Source: Burkholderia sp. WSM2230
GTDB taxonomy: Bacteria > Pseudomonadota > Gammaproteobacteria > Burkholderiales > Burkholderiaceae
Direction of reading: 5' to 3'
DNA: 64,000 nucleotides
Assembly (NCBI RefSeq): GCF_000472445.1
Contig: NZ_AXAJ01000003.1
Coordinates: forward strand, 62,159-126,158
Shown here: positions 1 to 9,410 of the stretch, in pieces
Position numbering within the stretch: position 1 is the first letter of the stretch
How the letters are laid out: every line of letters starts with the position of its first letter
Program-made: the position numbers and the translations under genes
Notes under the pieces: generated by a model
Database searches by the model: none
Told to the model about the DNA's origin: nothing
What the model saw: only the letters and a program-made list of their open reading frames with translations

Positions 1-1434
1 ATAGCGGTCCGCCGACGCGCCCCAGCCGAAGTCCTGGCGCATCGCGCGCCGCTGCGCCGCTTTCCATTCGGTGCGCCGGCCATGCAGCGCAAACGCGCGG
101 CGAATGGCGGCCGTCAGGCCGCGCGGCGTGAAGCCCTCGAAGACGAAGCCGGTGGCGAGATCCTCCGCGAGATTTTCAAGCGAGGCGTCCACCACCGTGT
201 CCGCAAGACCGCCCACGCAATGCACGAGCGGCAGCGAACCGTAGGCAAGCGCGTACAGCTGCGTGAGGCCGCACGGCTCGAAGCGCGACGGCACGGCAAT
301 CACGTCGCTGCCCGCAATGATCGTATGCGCGAGCTTTTCGTCGAAGCCCAGTTCCACCGCGACCGACTCCGGATGCGTCTGCGCGGCCCGCTTCAGGCCG
401 TTTTCGAGCGCGGGGTCGCCGGTGCCGAACACCACCAGTTGACCGCCGCGCTTGACGATCTCCGGCACGGTTTCGAGCAGCAGATCGAGGCCCTTCTGCT
501 CGGTGAGGCGGCTCACTACGCCGAAAAGCAGCGCATCGCTTTTCTGCGCGAGACCGAAGCGTTTTTGCAACGCCTCCTTGCAGGCGAGCTTGCCGGCGAG
601 CCTCGTCGCGGTATAGCGCTGCTCGAGGAGCGCGTCGCTGGCCGGGTTCCACACCGTGTAGTCGACGCCGTTCAGAATGCCGCTCAGGTCGTGCGCGCGG
701 CTGCGCAAAAGACCGTCAAGCCCGCCGCCTTGCGCGAGCGTCTGGATTTCGCGCGCGTACGTCGGGCTGACGGTCGTAATGCGATCGCTGTAATAGAGCC
801 CAGCCTTCAGAAACGACAGTTGTCCGTAGAATTCGACGCCCTGCATGGCGAAGAAGTCGTCCGGCAAACCCAGCTGGCCGAACTGATGCGCCGGAAACAC
901 GCCCTGGTACGCGAGGTTGTGCACGGTAAAGACACTGCGCGCGGGCGCGCGGCCATGCTGCCGCTCGGCCGCTTTCAGATAGGCGGCCGCGAGCCCGGCA
1001 TGCCAGTCGTGCGCGTGGACGATTTGCGGCGACCACGCCGGATCGAGCTGCTGCGCGAGTTGCGCGGCGACCCAGCCGAGCAGCGCGAAACGCTGCGCGT
1101 TGTCGCCGTAGGGCACGAGTTCGTCGTTCAGGTAGGGATTGCCGGGCCGGTCATACAGCGTGGCCGCGCGAATCATGTAGACGATAAGCCCGTTCGACGG
1201 CAGCGTGCCCTGTTCCAGCGTGACGCCTGGCGCATCGAAACGGCGGCCGAGTTGCGCGACCGGACGCACGTCGCGCAGGCCGGCGGCCACCGCCGGAAAA
1301 CCGGGCAGCAGCACGCGGACGTCGGCGCCGCGCTCGACCAGCGCGGCCGGCAGCGCGCCCGCGACGTCGGCGAGACCGCCTGTTTTCAGGAGGGGATACA
1401 GCTCGCTGGCGACGTGCAGGGCGCGAATCGTCAT
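1..1434 (-). CDS. glgA: Glycogen synthase GlgA (3' end cut by window edge)
   Basis: Retaining GT5 glycosyltransferase that transfers glucose from ADP-glucose to the growing alpha-1,4-glucan in the cytoplasm. 478 codons are visible, running off the left edge. The N-terminus has the ADP-glucose-binding K17-T-G-G-L motif followed by ADVAGALP. The C-terminal half has the family signature PSRFEPCGLTQLYAL. E. coli GlgA is about 477 residues, so only a short tail should be missing. The start is the ATG at 1432-1434. It lies 70 bp downstream of glgC on the same strand, so the two probably form one glycogen operon. The identification rests on clear family motifs and on gene order. Confidence 0.95.
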   Translation of the reverse strand, partial: MTIRALHVASELYPLLKTGGLADVAGALPAALVERGADVRVLLPGFPAVAAGLRDVRPVAQLGRRFDAPGVTLEQGTLPSNGLIVYMIRAATLYDRPGNPYLNDELVPYGDNAQRFALLGWVAAQLAQQLDPAWSPQIVHAHDWHAGLAAAYLKAAERQHGRAPARSVFTVHNLAYQGVFPAHQFGQLGLPDDFFAMQGVEFYGQLSFLKAGLYYSDRITTVSPTYAREIQTLAQGGGLDGLLRSRAHDLSGILNGVDYTVWNPASDALLEQRYTATRLAGKLACKEALQKRFGLAQKSDALLFGVVSRLTEQKGLDLLLETVPEIVKRGGQLVVFGTGDPALENGLKRAAQTHPESVAVELGFDEKLAHTIIAGSDVIAVPSRFEPCGLTQLYALAYGSLPLVHCVGGLADTVVDASLENLAEDLATGFVFEGFTPRGLTAAIRRAFALHGRRTEWKAAQRRAMRQDFGWGASADRY

Positions 1435-1504
1435 AGGCTCGGTCTCGTTCCTTTGAATGCTGTCGACGGTCGACGGTGGAAGCTCGCAAGGCGCGAGCGC
1501 GTAG

Positions 1505-2770
1505 TTACTTCACATCCTGTTGCAGCGACTCGGGCGTGACCAGCACGACGCCGTCGTCGGTACGATAGAAACGCTCGGCGTCGCGCACCGGATCTTCGCC
1601 GATCACGGTTCCGTCGGGAATCGAGCAGCCCCGGTCCACGACCACTTTCTGCAGGCGGCAGCTCGCGCCGACGGTGACCTGCGGCAACAAGACTGCCTCA
1701 TTGATGTTACAGAACGAACTCACCTTGACGTTCGACGACAACACCGAGCGCGAGATCTGCGAGCCGGAGATCACACAGCCGCCGCACACGATCAGATTGT
1801 TGCCCGAGCCTTGCAGCCCCTTCAGATCGCGCACGAACTTGGCGGGCGGCAGTTGTTCCTGGTAAGTCCAGATCGGCCAGCTGCGGTCGTAGAGGTCGAG
1901 CGTCGGAATCGTGGAAGCGAGGTCGAGATTGGCGGCCCAATAGGCGTCGATGGTGCCGACGTCGCGCCAGTACGGCTCGACGTTCGGGTCCGACGACACG
2001 CACGACATGCTGAACGGATGCGCGATCGCGGTACCTTGCGTGACGACGCGCGGCAGGATGTCCTTGCCGAAGTCGTGATCGGTATCCACGCTGGAGATGT
2101 TCTCCTCGAGCAGCGCATACAGATAGTCGGCGTTGAACACGTAGATGCCCATGCTCGCGAGCGCGGTGTCCGGGCGGCCCGGAATGGACGGAGGGTCGGC
2201 CGGTTTTTCGACGAAGCCGGTGACGCGGCGGTTTTCGTCGACGGCCATTACACCAAAGGCGACCGCGTCCATGCGCGGCACCTCGATGCAGCCGACCGTG
2301 CAATCGGCGCCGCTCTCCGCGTGATCCGCGATCATGCGCGTGTAGTCCATCTTGTAGATGTGGTCGCCCGCCAGCACGACCACATACTTTGGCCGGATCG
2401 AACGGATGATGTCGAGGTTCTGGAACACCGCGTCGGCGGTGCCGCGGTACCAGTGCGCGCCTTCCACGCGCTGTTGCGCCGGCCAGAGGTCGATGAATTC
2501 GCCGAACTCGCCGCGCAGGAAACCCCAGCCGCGCTGCAGATGACGCAATAACGAATGCGCCTTGTACTGCGTGACGACGGCGATGCGGCGGATGCCCGAG
2601 TTCAGGCAATTGGACAGCGCGAAATCGATGATGCGGAATTTGCCGCCGAAATGGACGGCCGGTTTGACACGCTTGTTGGTGAGCGGGCCGAGCCTGGTGC
2701 CGCGTCCGCCAGCAAGCACGATGGCGAGGGTGGTGCGTTGCAGATCGTTCAGCCGTGCCGGAGTATCCAT
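1505..2770 (-). CDS. glgC: Glucose-1-phosphate adenylyltransferase GlgC
   Basis: Makes ADP-glucose and diphosphate from ATP and glucose-1-phosphate, the committed step of bacterial glycogen synthesis. The 421-residue product is of typical family length. The N-terminal nucleotidyltransferase has [12 protein letters not shown] and [29 protein letters not shown] motif follows, and a left-handed beta-helix makes up the C-terminal third. The start was chosen at 2770 (MDTPARLND) because GGAGACAAAC precedes it; an in-frame extension to 2908 has no family-like residues. It is first in an operon with glgA. Confidence 0.97.
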   Translation of the reverse strand: MDTPARLNDLQRTTLAIVLAGGRGTRLGPLTNKRVKPAVHFGGKFRIIDFALSNCLNSGIRRIAVVTQYKAHSLLRHLQRGWGFLRGEFGEFIDLWPAQQRVEGAHWYRGTADAVFQNLDIIRSIRPKYVVVLAGDHIYKMDYTRMIADHAESGADCTVGCIEVPRMDAVAFGVMAVDENRRVTGFVEKPADPPSIPGRPDTALASMGIYVFNADYLYALLEENISSVDTDHDFGKDILPRVVTQGTAIAHPFSMSCVSSDPNVEPYWRDVGTIDAYWAANLDLASTIPTLDLYDRSWPIWTYQEQLPPAKFVRDLKGLQGSGNNLIVCGGCVISGSQISRSVLSSNVKVSSFCNINEAVLLPQVTVGASCRLQKVVVDRGCSIPDGTVIGEDPVRDAERFYRTDDGVVLVTPESLQQDVK

Positions 2771-3243
2771 GTTTGTCTCCTTCGGTTTTATCGTGGTGCC
2801 CTGCAATGGGTGCTGATTTGCTTCCCCGATGGTGCTGGTCGACCGCTTCTGCATTGAGTCGCGTTGCCGGGCCGCTGCGCTGGCGAGTCCGTCCCGTAGT
2901 TCTAGCACTGAATCGGCTCGCGCGGGCGACGTTTCTCGTGCGCTGGCCGCCCTTTGCTGATGCTGCGCTCAACTGCGTACGATCGGCCCGCGCGCGGCCG
3001 CGCTCCGTGCGCCACGACACATAGCGCGTGTGCTTGGGCGCGCAATATGCGTGCCACCGGCTGCGTGACCGGGCGGGCCGCGCCGCGCGGGTGGGCGGGA
3101 TTGCGCGCGCCGCTGCGCGGTCGCGCTGGGAATCGTAGAATCGTCCGCGACCGGGCGGCATGCCGGCGCCTCGCTTGCAGCGGGCTTTCAAGGCATTGCT
3201 TGCAGTTGCCATCCGCCTTCTTTCTCTGCTCTTTTTGCATACC
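2771..3243. other. Intergenic region between divergent glgC and hydrolase genes
   Basis: About 470 bp of very GC-rich DNA with no convincing reading frame. It must hold the promoters for glgC (leftward) and the hydrolase at 3244 (rightward). A -10-like TAGAAT occurs near 3136 in the rightward direction. I see no terminator or repeat here. Confidence 0.5.
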
Positions 3244-4353
3244 ATGCCGATCAGCTTTCGCCGTCTTTCATCGCTTGCCGCATTGAGCGCGGCCGCGTTC
3301 TGCACCTCGCCGTTCGCGGTTCATAGCGCGTCCGCCGCTTCCCTGGGCGCGCCGCAAACGGACTTGCCGGTTGCATCGTCGGCCGCTTCGGCTAGCGCGG
3401 TGTCCGGCGCGGCCTACGGTCCGGAATTGCAGGGCTTCACCTATCCCGCGCCAGTCGGGCAATACGAGTTCACCTCGCAAGGCGTGGCGCTGCACATGGC
3501 CTACATGGACGTCAAACCGGCGCACGCGAACGGCCGCACGGCGGTGCTTCTGCACGGCAAGAATTTTTGTGCGGCGACATGGGAGGGGACCATTCGTCGC
3601 TTGAGCGAAGCGGGCTATCGCGTGATCGCGCCCGACCAGATCGGCTTTTGCAAGTCGAGCAAGCCCGAGCGCTATCAGTACAGTTTTCAGCAGCTGGCGC
3701 GCAATACCCATGCGCTGCTGGAGTCGCTCGGCGTGAAGGACGCGACAATCATCGGCCATTCGACCGGCGGCATGCTCGCCGTGCGTTATGCGCTGATGTA
3801 TCCGCGCGAGACGCAGCAACTGGTGCTCGTCAATCCGATCGGGCTCGAGGACTGGAAGGCAAAGGGCGTGCCGTCGCTATCCGTGGACGACTGGTATCAG
3901 CGCGAGTTGAAGACCAGCGCCGACGGCATTCGCCGCTATGAGCAGTCCACCTATTACGCCGGCCAGTGGCGCCCGGATTACGAACCGTGGGTGCAGATGC
4001 TCGCGGGCATGTACCGTGGGCCGGGCAAGCAGATCGTCGCGTGGAATTCGGCGCTGCTCTACGACATGATCTACACGCAGCCGGTCGTCTACGAGTTCGG
4101 CCAGCTGAGCATGCCCACGCTGCTGCTGATCGGTCAGAAGGACACCACAGCGATCGGCAAGGACGCAGCGTCGCCCGAGGTGCGCGCGAAGATCGGCCAC
4201 TATCCGGAGCTCGGCAAGGCCGCGGCCCAGGCGATCCCGCATGCGACGCTGGTTGAATTCGCCAATCTCGGTCATGCACCGCAGATGCAGGACCCCGATG
4301 CATTCCATAAGGCGCTGCTCGACGGAATGGCGGCGGTGCAGGGCACTCGCTGA
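3244..4353 (+). CDS. Exported alpha/beta hydrolase
   Basis: 369-residue alpha/beta-fold hydrolase, probably periplasmic. Residues 1-32 form a signal peptide ending HSASAA, followed by a Ser/Ala-rich linker to about residue 60. The fold motifs are VLLHGKN (H104, oxyanion region), the nucleophile elbow GHSTGG (S173), an acid in LLLIGQKDTTAIG and the catalytic His in NLGHAPQ. The upstream ATG at 3160 is possible but would put a poor second hydrophobic segment before the signal, so 3244 is preferred. The substrate cannot be inferred: esterase, haloalkane-type and proline-iminopeptidase-like enzymes share this layout. It is monocistronic and ends at a strong terminator. Confidence 0.85.
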   Translation: MPISFRRLSSLAALSAAAFCTSPFAVHSASAASLGAPQTDLPVASSAASASAVSGAAYGPELQGFTYPAPVGQYEFTSQGVALHMAYMDVKPAHANGRTAVLLHGKNFCAATWEGTIRRLSEAGYRVIAPDQIGFCKSSKPERYQYSFQQLARNTHALLESLGVKDATIIGHSTGGMLAVRYALMYPRETQQLVLVNPIGLEDWKAKGVPSLSVDDWYQRELKTSADGIRRYEQSTYYAGQWRPDYEPWVQMLAGMYRGPGKQIVAWNSALLYDMIYTQPVVYEFGQLSMPTLLLIGQKDTTAIGKDAASPEVRAKIGHYPELGKAAAQAIPHATLVEFANLGHAPQMQDPDAFHKALLDGMAAVQGTR

Positions 4354-4399
4354 ATTCGCGAAACGCGAAAAGGCTCGGGCAGTCCCGAACCGATGCACG

Positions 4400-4433
4400 A
4401 AAAAAGGCGGCGCCTGACAGGCGCCGCCTTTTT
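4400..4433. terminator. Bidirectional rho-independent terminator
   Basis: A perfect 9-bp stem GGCGGCGCC / GGCGCCGCC (4406-4414 with 4420-4428) around a TGACA loop is flanked by six A residues on the left and five T residues on the right. It lies between two convergent genes (3244-4353 plus and 4454-5449 minus), so it can terminate both. Confidence 0.93.
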
Positions 4434-4453
4434 CTTCACTTCGTGCCGGCGCT

Positions 4454-5449
4454 TTACTTCGCGCCGGCCAGTTCCTCGCGAATTTCCGCGCCGATTTCGA
4501 ACGAGCGCAGCCGCGCCTTATGATCGTAAATCTGCGCGGTGAGCATCAATTCGTCCGCGTTGGTTTGCTCGATGATGGACTTCAGACTTTCGCGCACCGC
4601 ATCGCGATCGCCAATCGCGCTGCACGCGAGCGAATGGGCAACCGAATTCAGTTCCATTTCCGATGCCGAAAGCCGCTCCACCGGCGGCTGCAATTGCCCC
4701 GGCGTGCCGCGCCGCAGGTTGATGAACTGCTGCTGAAGCGACGTGAAGAGACGCTGCGCTTCCTCCTGAGTGTCGGCTGCGAAGAGATTCACGCCGACCA
4801 TTGCGTAGGGCTTCTCGAGCGTTTCCGAAGGACGGAACTGCGCGCGATAAACCTGCAACGCCGTCAGCATGTAATCCGGCGCAAAGTGCGACGCGAACGC
4901 AAACGGCAAGCCGAGCGCCGCCGCGAGCTGCGCGCTGAAAAGCGACGAGCCGAGCAGCCAGAGCGGCACGTGCAAGCCCGCGCCGGGCACGGCGCGCACA
5001 CGCTGACCGGCGGCCGGGTCCGCGAAATAACGCTGCAATTCGACGACGTCGTCGGGAAAAGAGTCCGCGCTGTTTTGCAGATCGCGGCGCAGCGCGCGGG
5101 CCGTGGTTTGATCCGTGCCGGGCGCGCGCCCCAGGCCCAGGTCGATGCGGCCAGGATAAAGCGACTCCAGCGTGCCGAACTGTTCTGCGATTACAAGCGG
5201 CGCGTGGTTCGGCAGCATGACGCCGCCGGAACCGACGCGGATCGTCTTCGTGCCGCCCGCCACATAGCCGATCACGACCGAGGTGGCCGCGCTCGCAATG
5301 CCGGTCATGTTGTGATGCTCGGCGAGCCAGAAGCGGCGGTAGTTCCACCGTTCCGCGTGCTGCGCGAGATCGAGCGTGTTCCTGAAGGCATCCGCCGGCG
5401 TTGCGCCCGCGATGACAGGCGAGAGGTCGAGGACCGAGAAGGGGATCAT
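4454..5449 (-). CDS. YhbW-like luciferase-family flavin-dependent monooxygenase
   Basis: 331-residue single-domain TIM-barrel oxidoreductase of the luciferase-like (LLM) class, which uses reduced flavin and O2. It closely resembles what I recall of E. coli YhbW along its whole length: [28 protein letters not shown], then [20 protein letters not shown] and [16 protein letters not shown], then [12 protein letters not shown]. The start at 5449 ([12 protein letters not shown]) matches the family N-terminus; longer in-frame starts add low-quality sequence. The substrate is unknown. Its position beside an SsuD-like enzyme and sulfur genes suggests, but does not prove, a role in organosulfur use. 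Confidence 0.92.
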   Translation of the reverse strand: MIPFSVLDLSPVIAGATPADAFRNTLDLAQHAERWNYRRFWLAEHHNMTGIASAATSVVIGYVAGGTKTIRVGSGGVMLPNHAPLVIAEQFGTLESLYPGRIDLGLGRAPGTDQTTARALRRDLQNSADSFPDDVVELQRYFADPAAGQRVRAVPGAGLHVPLWLLGSSLFSAQLAAALGLPFAFASHFAPDYMLTALQVYRAQFRPSETLEKPYAMVGVNLFAADTQEEAQRLFTSLQQQFINLRRGTPGQLQPPVERLSASEMELNSVAHSLACSAIGDRDAVRESLKSIIEQTNADELMLTAQIYDHKARLRSFEIGAEIREELAGAK

Positions 5450-5796
5450 TGTCTGTTCGTTTGCTGTTTCTGGCGCTTTCACGCGATGCGGCATTCTCGC
5501 AAAGCTTCCGGCTTTCTGCTGGCGACGCGGAGATGTCCACGTTTGCGGAAGGGTTTGTGCGGGTTTGGTTGCATGATCGTCCATGTCAGCCGCTGCGGCA
5601 GAACAGAAAAACCAGCCGCGAGCCGCAGCGGCGCGTCCCGCGTTACATGCAAATCCGATATAGATATGGCCGATCAATATTTAACAAGCGCATGACGCAC
5701 TGCTACCGTGAAGGCCTCGAAAAGCGCGCTGCATGCACCTTGCAGCTTGCAGCGCCGTCGCCCCGCCGGGCCGCAACCATTCACGGAGGCATTCGC
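5450..5796. other. Divergent intergenic region between two LLM oxidoreductases
   Basis: About 350 bp without a supported gene. The right half contains an AT-rich stretch (about 5645-5690, with TATAGATATGG and CAATATTTAAC) that stands out from the GC-rich surroundings and is the likely promoter area for the gene at 5797. Confidence 0.45.
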
Positions 5797-6903
5797 GTGT
5801 CCATCGAATTCATCGGCATGATCCAGACTCGCAAGGTATCGGAAACCCACGCGCCGCAAGGGCCGGTTATCGATATCGGCTACGTCGAGCAGTTCGCTCG
5901 CGCGCATGAGGCGGCGGGTTTCGACCGCATTCTCGTGCCGCATCATTCCACGAGCCCCGACGCGCTGTTGACCGTCGCGCGCGCGGCGAGCGTGACGGGC
6001 AGAGTGCACTTCATGCTCGCGCATCGTCCGGGCTTTGTTGCGCCCACGCTCGCCGCGCGGCAACTGGCCACGCTCGATCACTACTCGGGCGGCCGTCTTG
6101 CGGTGCACATCATTTCGGGCGGCGACGACGCGGAGCAGCGCCGCGACGGCGACTTTCTCTCGCACGACGAACGCTACGCGCGCACCGACGAATATCTGCA
6201 GATCGTGCGGCGCATCTGGACCGAAGCCAGGCCGTTCGATCATCACGGCAACTACTATCGCTTTGAACAGGGCTTTTCCGAAGTGAAACCCGTGCAGCAG
6301 CCGTATATTCCTGTGTATTTCGGCGGCGCTTCGGCGCCCGCGCTTGCAATTGCCGGACGTCATGCGGATGTCTACGCGCTGTGGGGCGAATCGAAGGCGC
6401 AAGTGCGCGAGCAGGTGGCGCGCGTGCGCGCCGAGGCCGCGAAACACGGGCGGAACGTGCGCTTCTCGGTGTCGTTCCGGCCGATTCTCGCCGCGACGGA
6501 AGCCGCGGCATGGCAGCGCGCCGAGCGCATCCTCGCTGAAACGAGGCGGCTGCGCGCGGCGCAAGGACTCGGCGTGGGCGGCCCCGCGCAGAGCGAGGGC
6601 GCACGGCGGCTGCTCGCGGCATCGGGCGAATCGGATCGCGCGGACGAACGCCTGTGGACCGGCATCGCGAAGGAAACAGGCGGACGTTCCAATTCGACAG
6701 CGCTCGTCGGCACGCCCGAACAGGTCGCCGATACGCTCGCCGAGTACTACGCGCTAGGCGTGACGACGTTTCTCGTGCGCGGCTTCGATCCGCTCGAAGA
6801 CGCAATCGACTATGGCCGCGAACTGATTCCCGCGACGCGCGAACGCATCGCGCGCCTGGCGCAGACGGGCAGCGTTCCCGATGCCCAGACCGTGGCCGCC
6901 TGA
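5797..6903 (+). CDS. SsuD-like FMNH2-dependent alkanesulfonate monooxygenase
   Basis: 368-residue LLM-class monooxygenase of the SsuD type, which cleaves the C-S bond of alkanesulfonates to release sulfite. Visible signatures are RILVPHHSTSPDALLTVARAA, the barrel segment HPGFVAP-like HRPGFVAPTLAARQLATLDHYSGGRL, HIISGGDDAEQRRDGDFL and ERYARTDEYLQIVRRIW. The C-terminal part has TALVGTPEQVADTLAEYYALGV. A GTG start at 5797 is chosen for its CGGAGG Shine-Dalgarno 7 bp upstream. No adjacent NADPH:FMN reductase (ssuE) is seen. A different organosulfur substrate such as dimethyl sulfone or nitrilotriacetate cannot be excluded. Confidence 0.88.
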   Translation: MSIEFIGMIQTRKVSETHAPQGPVIDIGYVEQFARAHEAAGFDRILVPHHSTSPDALLTVARAASVTGRVHFMLAHRPGFVAPTLAARQLATLDHYSGGRLAVHIISGGDDAEQRRDGDFLSHDERYARTDEYLQIVRRIWTEARPFDHHGNYYRFEQGFSEVKPVQQPYIPVYFGGASAPALAIAGRHADVYALWGESKAQVREQVARVRAEAAKHGRNVRFSVSFRPILAATEAAAWQRAERILAETRRLRAAQGLGVGGPAQSEGARRLLAASGESDRADERLWTGIAKETGGRSNSTALVGTPEQVADTLAEYYALGVTTFLVRGFDPLEDAIDYGRELIPATRERIARLAQTGSVPDAQTVAA

Positions 6904-7010
6904 ACGGGGCTCGATCAGAGATATTCCTACCTTCCATAGCCATGTCAATGTTGCACTGCTTTGGACAGTGACCTGCAAGCCAGCGCGCGCTGACAGTGCA
7001 TGACATGCGC

Positions 7011-7064
7011 GAGATTCGCGAGATTCGCGAGATTCGCGGGGTTCGCCAGATTCGCGAACCTCGC
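7011..7064 (+). repeat. 9-bp tandem repeat (about six units) upstream of cysteine dioxygenase
   Basis: Three perfect GAGATTCGC units (7011-7037) are followed by three diverged units ending in TTCGC or CTCGC. The array lies 40 bp before the start codon at 7104. Because the unit is 9 bp, gains or losses would keep the reading frame if translation began at an upstream ATG (6996 or 7005), giving Arg-Glu-Ile repeats. Confidence 0.85.
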
Positions 7065-7103
7065 GCGCTCCGATCTTTCGAACTATTCTCTCCAGGGTTA
7101 CCG

Positions 7104-7712
7104 ATGACCCATACTCTGCGGTCAGACCGGCTGCGCGCGTTCGTTGGCCGGATCGCGTCGCTCGTCGACGACAAAATGCCCGAAGCGGCGCTGCTGGATG
7201 CGGGCAGCGCCGCGCTGCGCGAGCTGATTGCCCAGGACGACTGGTTGCCCGACGCGTTCGCGCAACCGCACCCCGAGCGCTACCAGCAATTCCTGCTGCA
7301 TGCGGATTCGCGCCAGCGCTTTTCGATCGTCAGTTTCGTGTGGGGACCGGGCCAGGCCACGCCGGCGCACGACCACACTGTATGGGGTTTGATCGGCGTG
7401 TTGCGTGGCGCGGAAATTGCGCAGCGTTATCGTGTCACGGCGCAGGGCGTGGTTGTCGAAGAGGGCGCTCCCGAGCGTCTTGCCGCAGGCGCCGTGGATG
7501 CGGTGTCGCCGCGCATCGGCGACATTCATCGCGTGAGCAATGCATTTGGTGACCGTACGTCGATCAGCATTCACGTGTACGGTGGGAATATTGGCGCCGT
7601 GAGCCGTTCGGTGTATCCCGGCGGTGCGGCCCGCAAAACGTTTGTGTCCGGCTACTCGAACGACGTGTTGCCGAACATCTGGAATGTGTCGAAGGAGTCC
7701 CCGATCCCATGA
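7104..7712 (+). CDS. Cysteine dioxygenase
   Basis: 202-residue cupin-fold thiol dioxygenase that would oxidise L-cysteine to cysteine sulfinate using Fe(II) and O2. The cupin metal motif is PAHDHTVWGLIGVLRG (H89 and H91), and the third ligand region is RIGDIHRVSN/SISIHVYGGN. The ATG at 7104 is used; an in-frame extension through the upstream 9-bp repeats is possible but lacks family character. Its stop overlaps the start of the rhodanese gene (ATGA at 7709-7712), so the two are translationally coupled. That fits joint handling of cysteine-derived sulfur. A 3-mercaptopropionate dioxygenase is the main alternative. Confidence 0.9.
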   Translation: MTHTLRSDRLRAFVGRIASLVDDKMPEAALLDAGSAALRELIAQDDWLPDAFAQPHPERYQQFLLHADSRQRFSIVSFVWGPGQATPAHDHTVWGLIGVLRGAEIAQRYRVTAQGVVVEEGAPERLAAGAVDAVSPRIGDIHRVSNAFGDRTSISIHVYGGNIGAVSRSVYPGGAARKTFVSGYSNDVLPNIWNVSKESPIP

Positions 7713-9310
7713 CTTTCGTGAAAGATTTTCGTACCCGGTCTTATGCAGACGTGCGCCGCGCACTGCTCGAACGCGAGGAAATTGCGTTCGTCGATGTGCG
7801 CGAGGAAGACCCGCACGCGCGCAGTCATCCGCTTTTTGCCGCGAATCTGCCGCTATCGCGGCTCGAACTGGACGCGCCGGTTCGCCTGCCGCGCCGCGAT
7901 GTGCCGATCGTCGTGCTCGACGACGGTGAAGGACTTGCCGGGCGCGCCGCCGAGCGCTTCGAAAGCCTCGGCTACACGGACATCGCGTTGCTCGAAGGCG
8001 GCTTGCAGGGTTGGCGCAACGCCGGCGGCGAATTGTTCCAGGACGTCAATGTGCCGAGCAAGGCGTTTGGAGAACTGGTGGAAAGCGTGCGCCATACGCC
8101 GTCGCTGCCGGCGCAGCAGGTGCAGGCGCTGCTCGATCGCGAAGAAAACGTGGTTGTGCTCGACGCGCGCCGTTACGACGAGTATCAGACCATGAACATT
8201 CCCGGCAGCATCAGCGTGCCGGGTGCCGAACTCGTGCTGCGCGCGCGTGAGCTCGCGCCGGATCCCGCCACGCGGATCATCGTCAATTGCGCGGGACGCA
8301 CGCGCAGCATCATCGGCGCGCAGTCGCTGATCAACGCGGGGCTGCCCAACCCGGTTGCCGCGCTGCGCAACGGCACCATCGGCTGGACGCTCGCGGGGCA
8401 GCCGCTCGCGCATGGCAGTTCGCGCCGGCCCAGCCCTGTTATCGACGACGCGCTTCGTCTCGTCGCGGCCGACGGCGCCCGCTCGGTCGCGGATCGCGCG
8501 AAAGTGGGCCGCACGTCGCGCGACGAAGCGCGCCGCTGGGCTGACGAAGCGGTGCGCACCGTCTATCGTTTCGACGTACGCACGCCCGAGGAATACGAAG
8601 CGGGCCACGTGCCGGGCTTTCGGTCCGCGCCCGGCGGCCAGCTCGTGCAGGAAACGGAGATGTTCGCGCCGGTGCGCGGCGCGCGCGTGATTCTCGCGGA
8701 CAGCGACGGCGTGCGCGCGAACATGACCGCCTCATGGCTCGCGCAGATGAACGTCGAGGTCTACGTGGTGGACGGTTTGACTGCCGCCGACTTCGCGGAA
8801 AAAGGCGCCGCTCCCGCCGCGCGCTCTGCGCCGCAGCCGCCCGACGCGGATGAAATCGCGCCCGCCGAACTCGCCGCGCTGCTCCAGTCGCCGGGCACGG
8901 TGGTGCTCGATTTCACGAGCAGCGCGAAGTATGTGAAGCGCCACATTGCGGGCGCGTGGTTCGTGATCCGCAGCCAGCTCCAGACGGCGCTGCATAAGCT
9001 GCCGGACGCGCGCCGCTATGTGCTCACGTGCGGCAGCAGTCTGCTCGCGCGCTTCGCCGCGCCGGAAGTGGCGGCGCTGACCGGCAAGCCGGTTCAGGTG
9101 CTGACGGGCGGCACGGCGGCGTGGATCGAAGCGGGCCTGCCGGTGGAAAGCGGCGAGACGCGGATGGCGTCGCCGCGCATCGACCGTTACCGGCGTCCTT
9201 ATGAGGGCACTGACAACGCGCGCGAGGCGATGAACGCCTATCTGGAGTGGGAGTATGGGCTCGTCGCTCAACTCGCTCGCGATGGCACGCACGGATTTCA
9301 TGTGATCTGA
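7709..9310 (+). CDS. Four-domain rhodanese-like sulfurtransferase
   Basis: 533-residue protein built of four consecutive rhodanese domains (about residues 10-110, 130-235, 275-360 and 380-480). Rhodaneses carry persulfide sulfur on a loop cysteine. Only domain 2 has a classical active-site loop (NCAGRTR, C194). Domain 4 has a cysteine in the corresponding place (CGSSLLA, C441). In domains 1 and 3 the position is Asp-rich (LDDGEG, LADSDG), so they look inactive. A 50-residue tail with a YxxPYxG-like segment ends the protein. It is coupled by a 4-bp overlap to cysteine dioxygenase, suggesting sulfane-sulfur transfer or thiosulfate handling in cysteine breakdown. Confidence 0.92.
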   Translation: MTFVKDFRTRSYADVRRALLEREEIAFVDVREEDPHARSHPLFAANLPLSRLELDAPVRLPRRDVPIVVLDDGEGLAGRAAERFESLGYTDIALLEGGLQGWRNAGGELFQDVNVPSKAFGELVESVRHTPSLPAQQVQALLDREENVVVLDARRYDEYQTMNIPGSISVPGAELVLRARELAPDPATRIIVNCAGRTRSIIGAQSLINAGLPNPVAALRNGTIGWTLAGQPLAHGSSRRPSPVIDDALRLVAADGARSVADRAKVGRTSRDEARRWADEAVRTVYRFDVRTPEEYEAGHVPGFRSAPGGQLVQETEMFAPVRGARVILADSDGVRANMTASWLAQMNVEVYVVDGLTAADFAEKGAAPAARSAPQPPDADEIAPAELAALLQSPGTVVLDFTSSAKYVKRHIAGAWFVIRSQLQTALHKLPDARRYVLTCGSSLLARFAAPEVAALTGKPVQVLTGGTAAWIEAGLPVESGETRMASPRIDRYRRPYEGTDNAREAMNAYLEWEYGLVAQLARDGTHGFHVI

Positions 9311-9410
9311 GGCGGGTTGCGGGCCGTTTGCCTTTGGAGGGCGTGCAACGCGCGACGCCAAGGCCAACCCCAGAGCGAGGAATGGTCCCTGACACGCCCC
9401 GCGGCGGGTC

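Noticed and set aside
82..1539. 485-codon plus-strand open frame opposite glgA/glgC
   Set aside because: It is the antisense shadow of the GlgA frame, which shows clear GT5 motifs; the plus translation is Arg/Ala/His-rich without domains.
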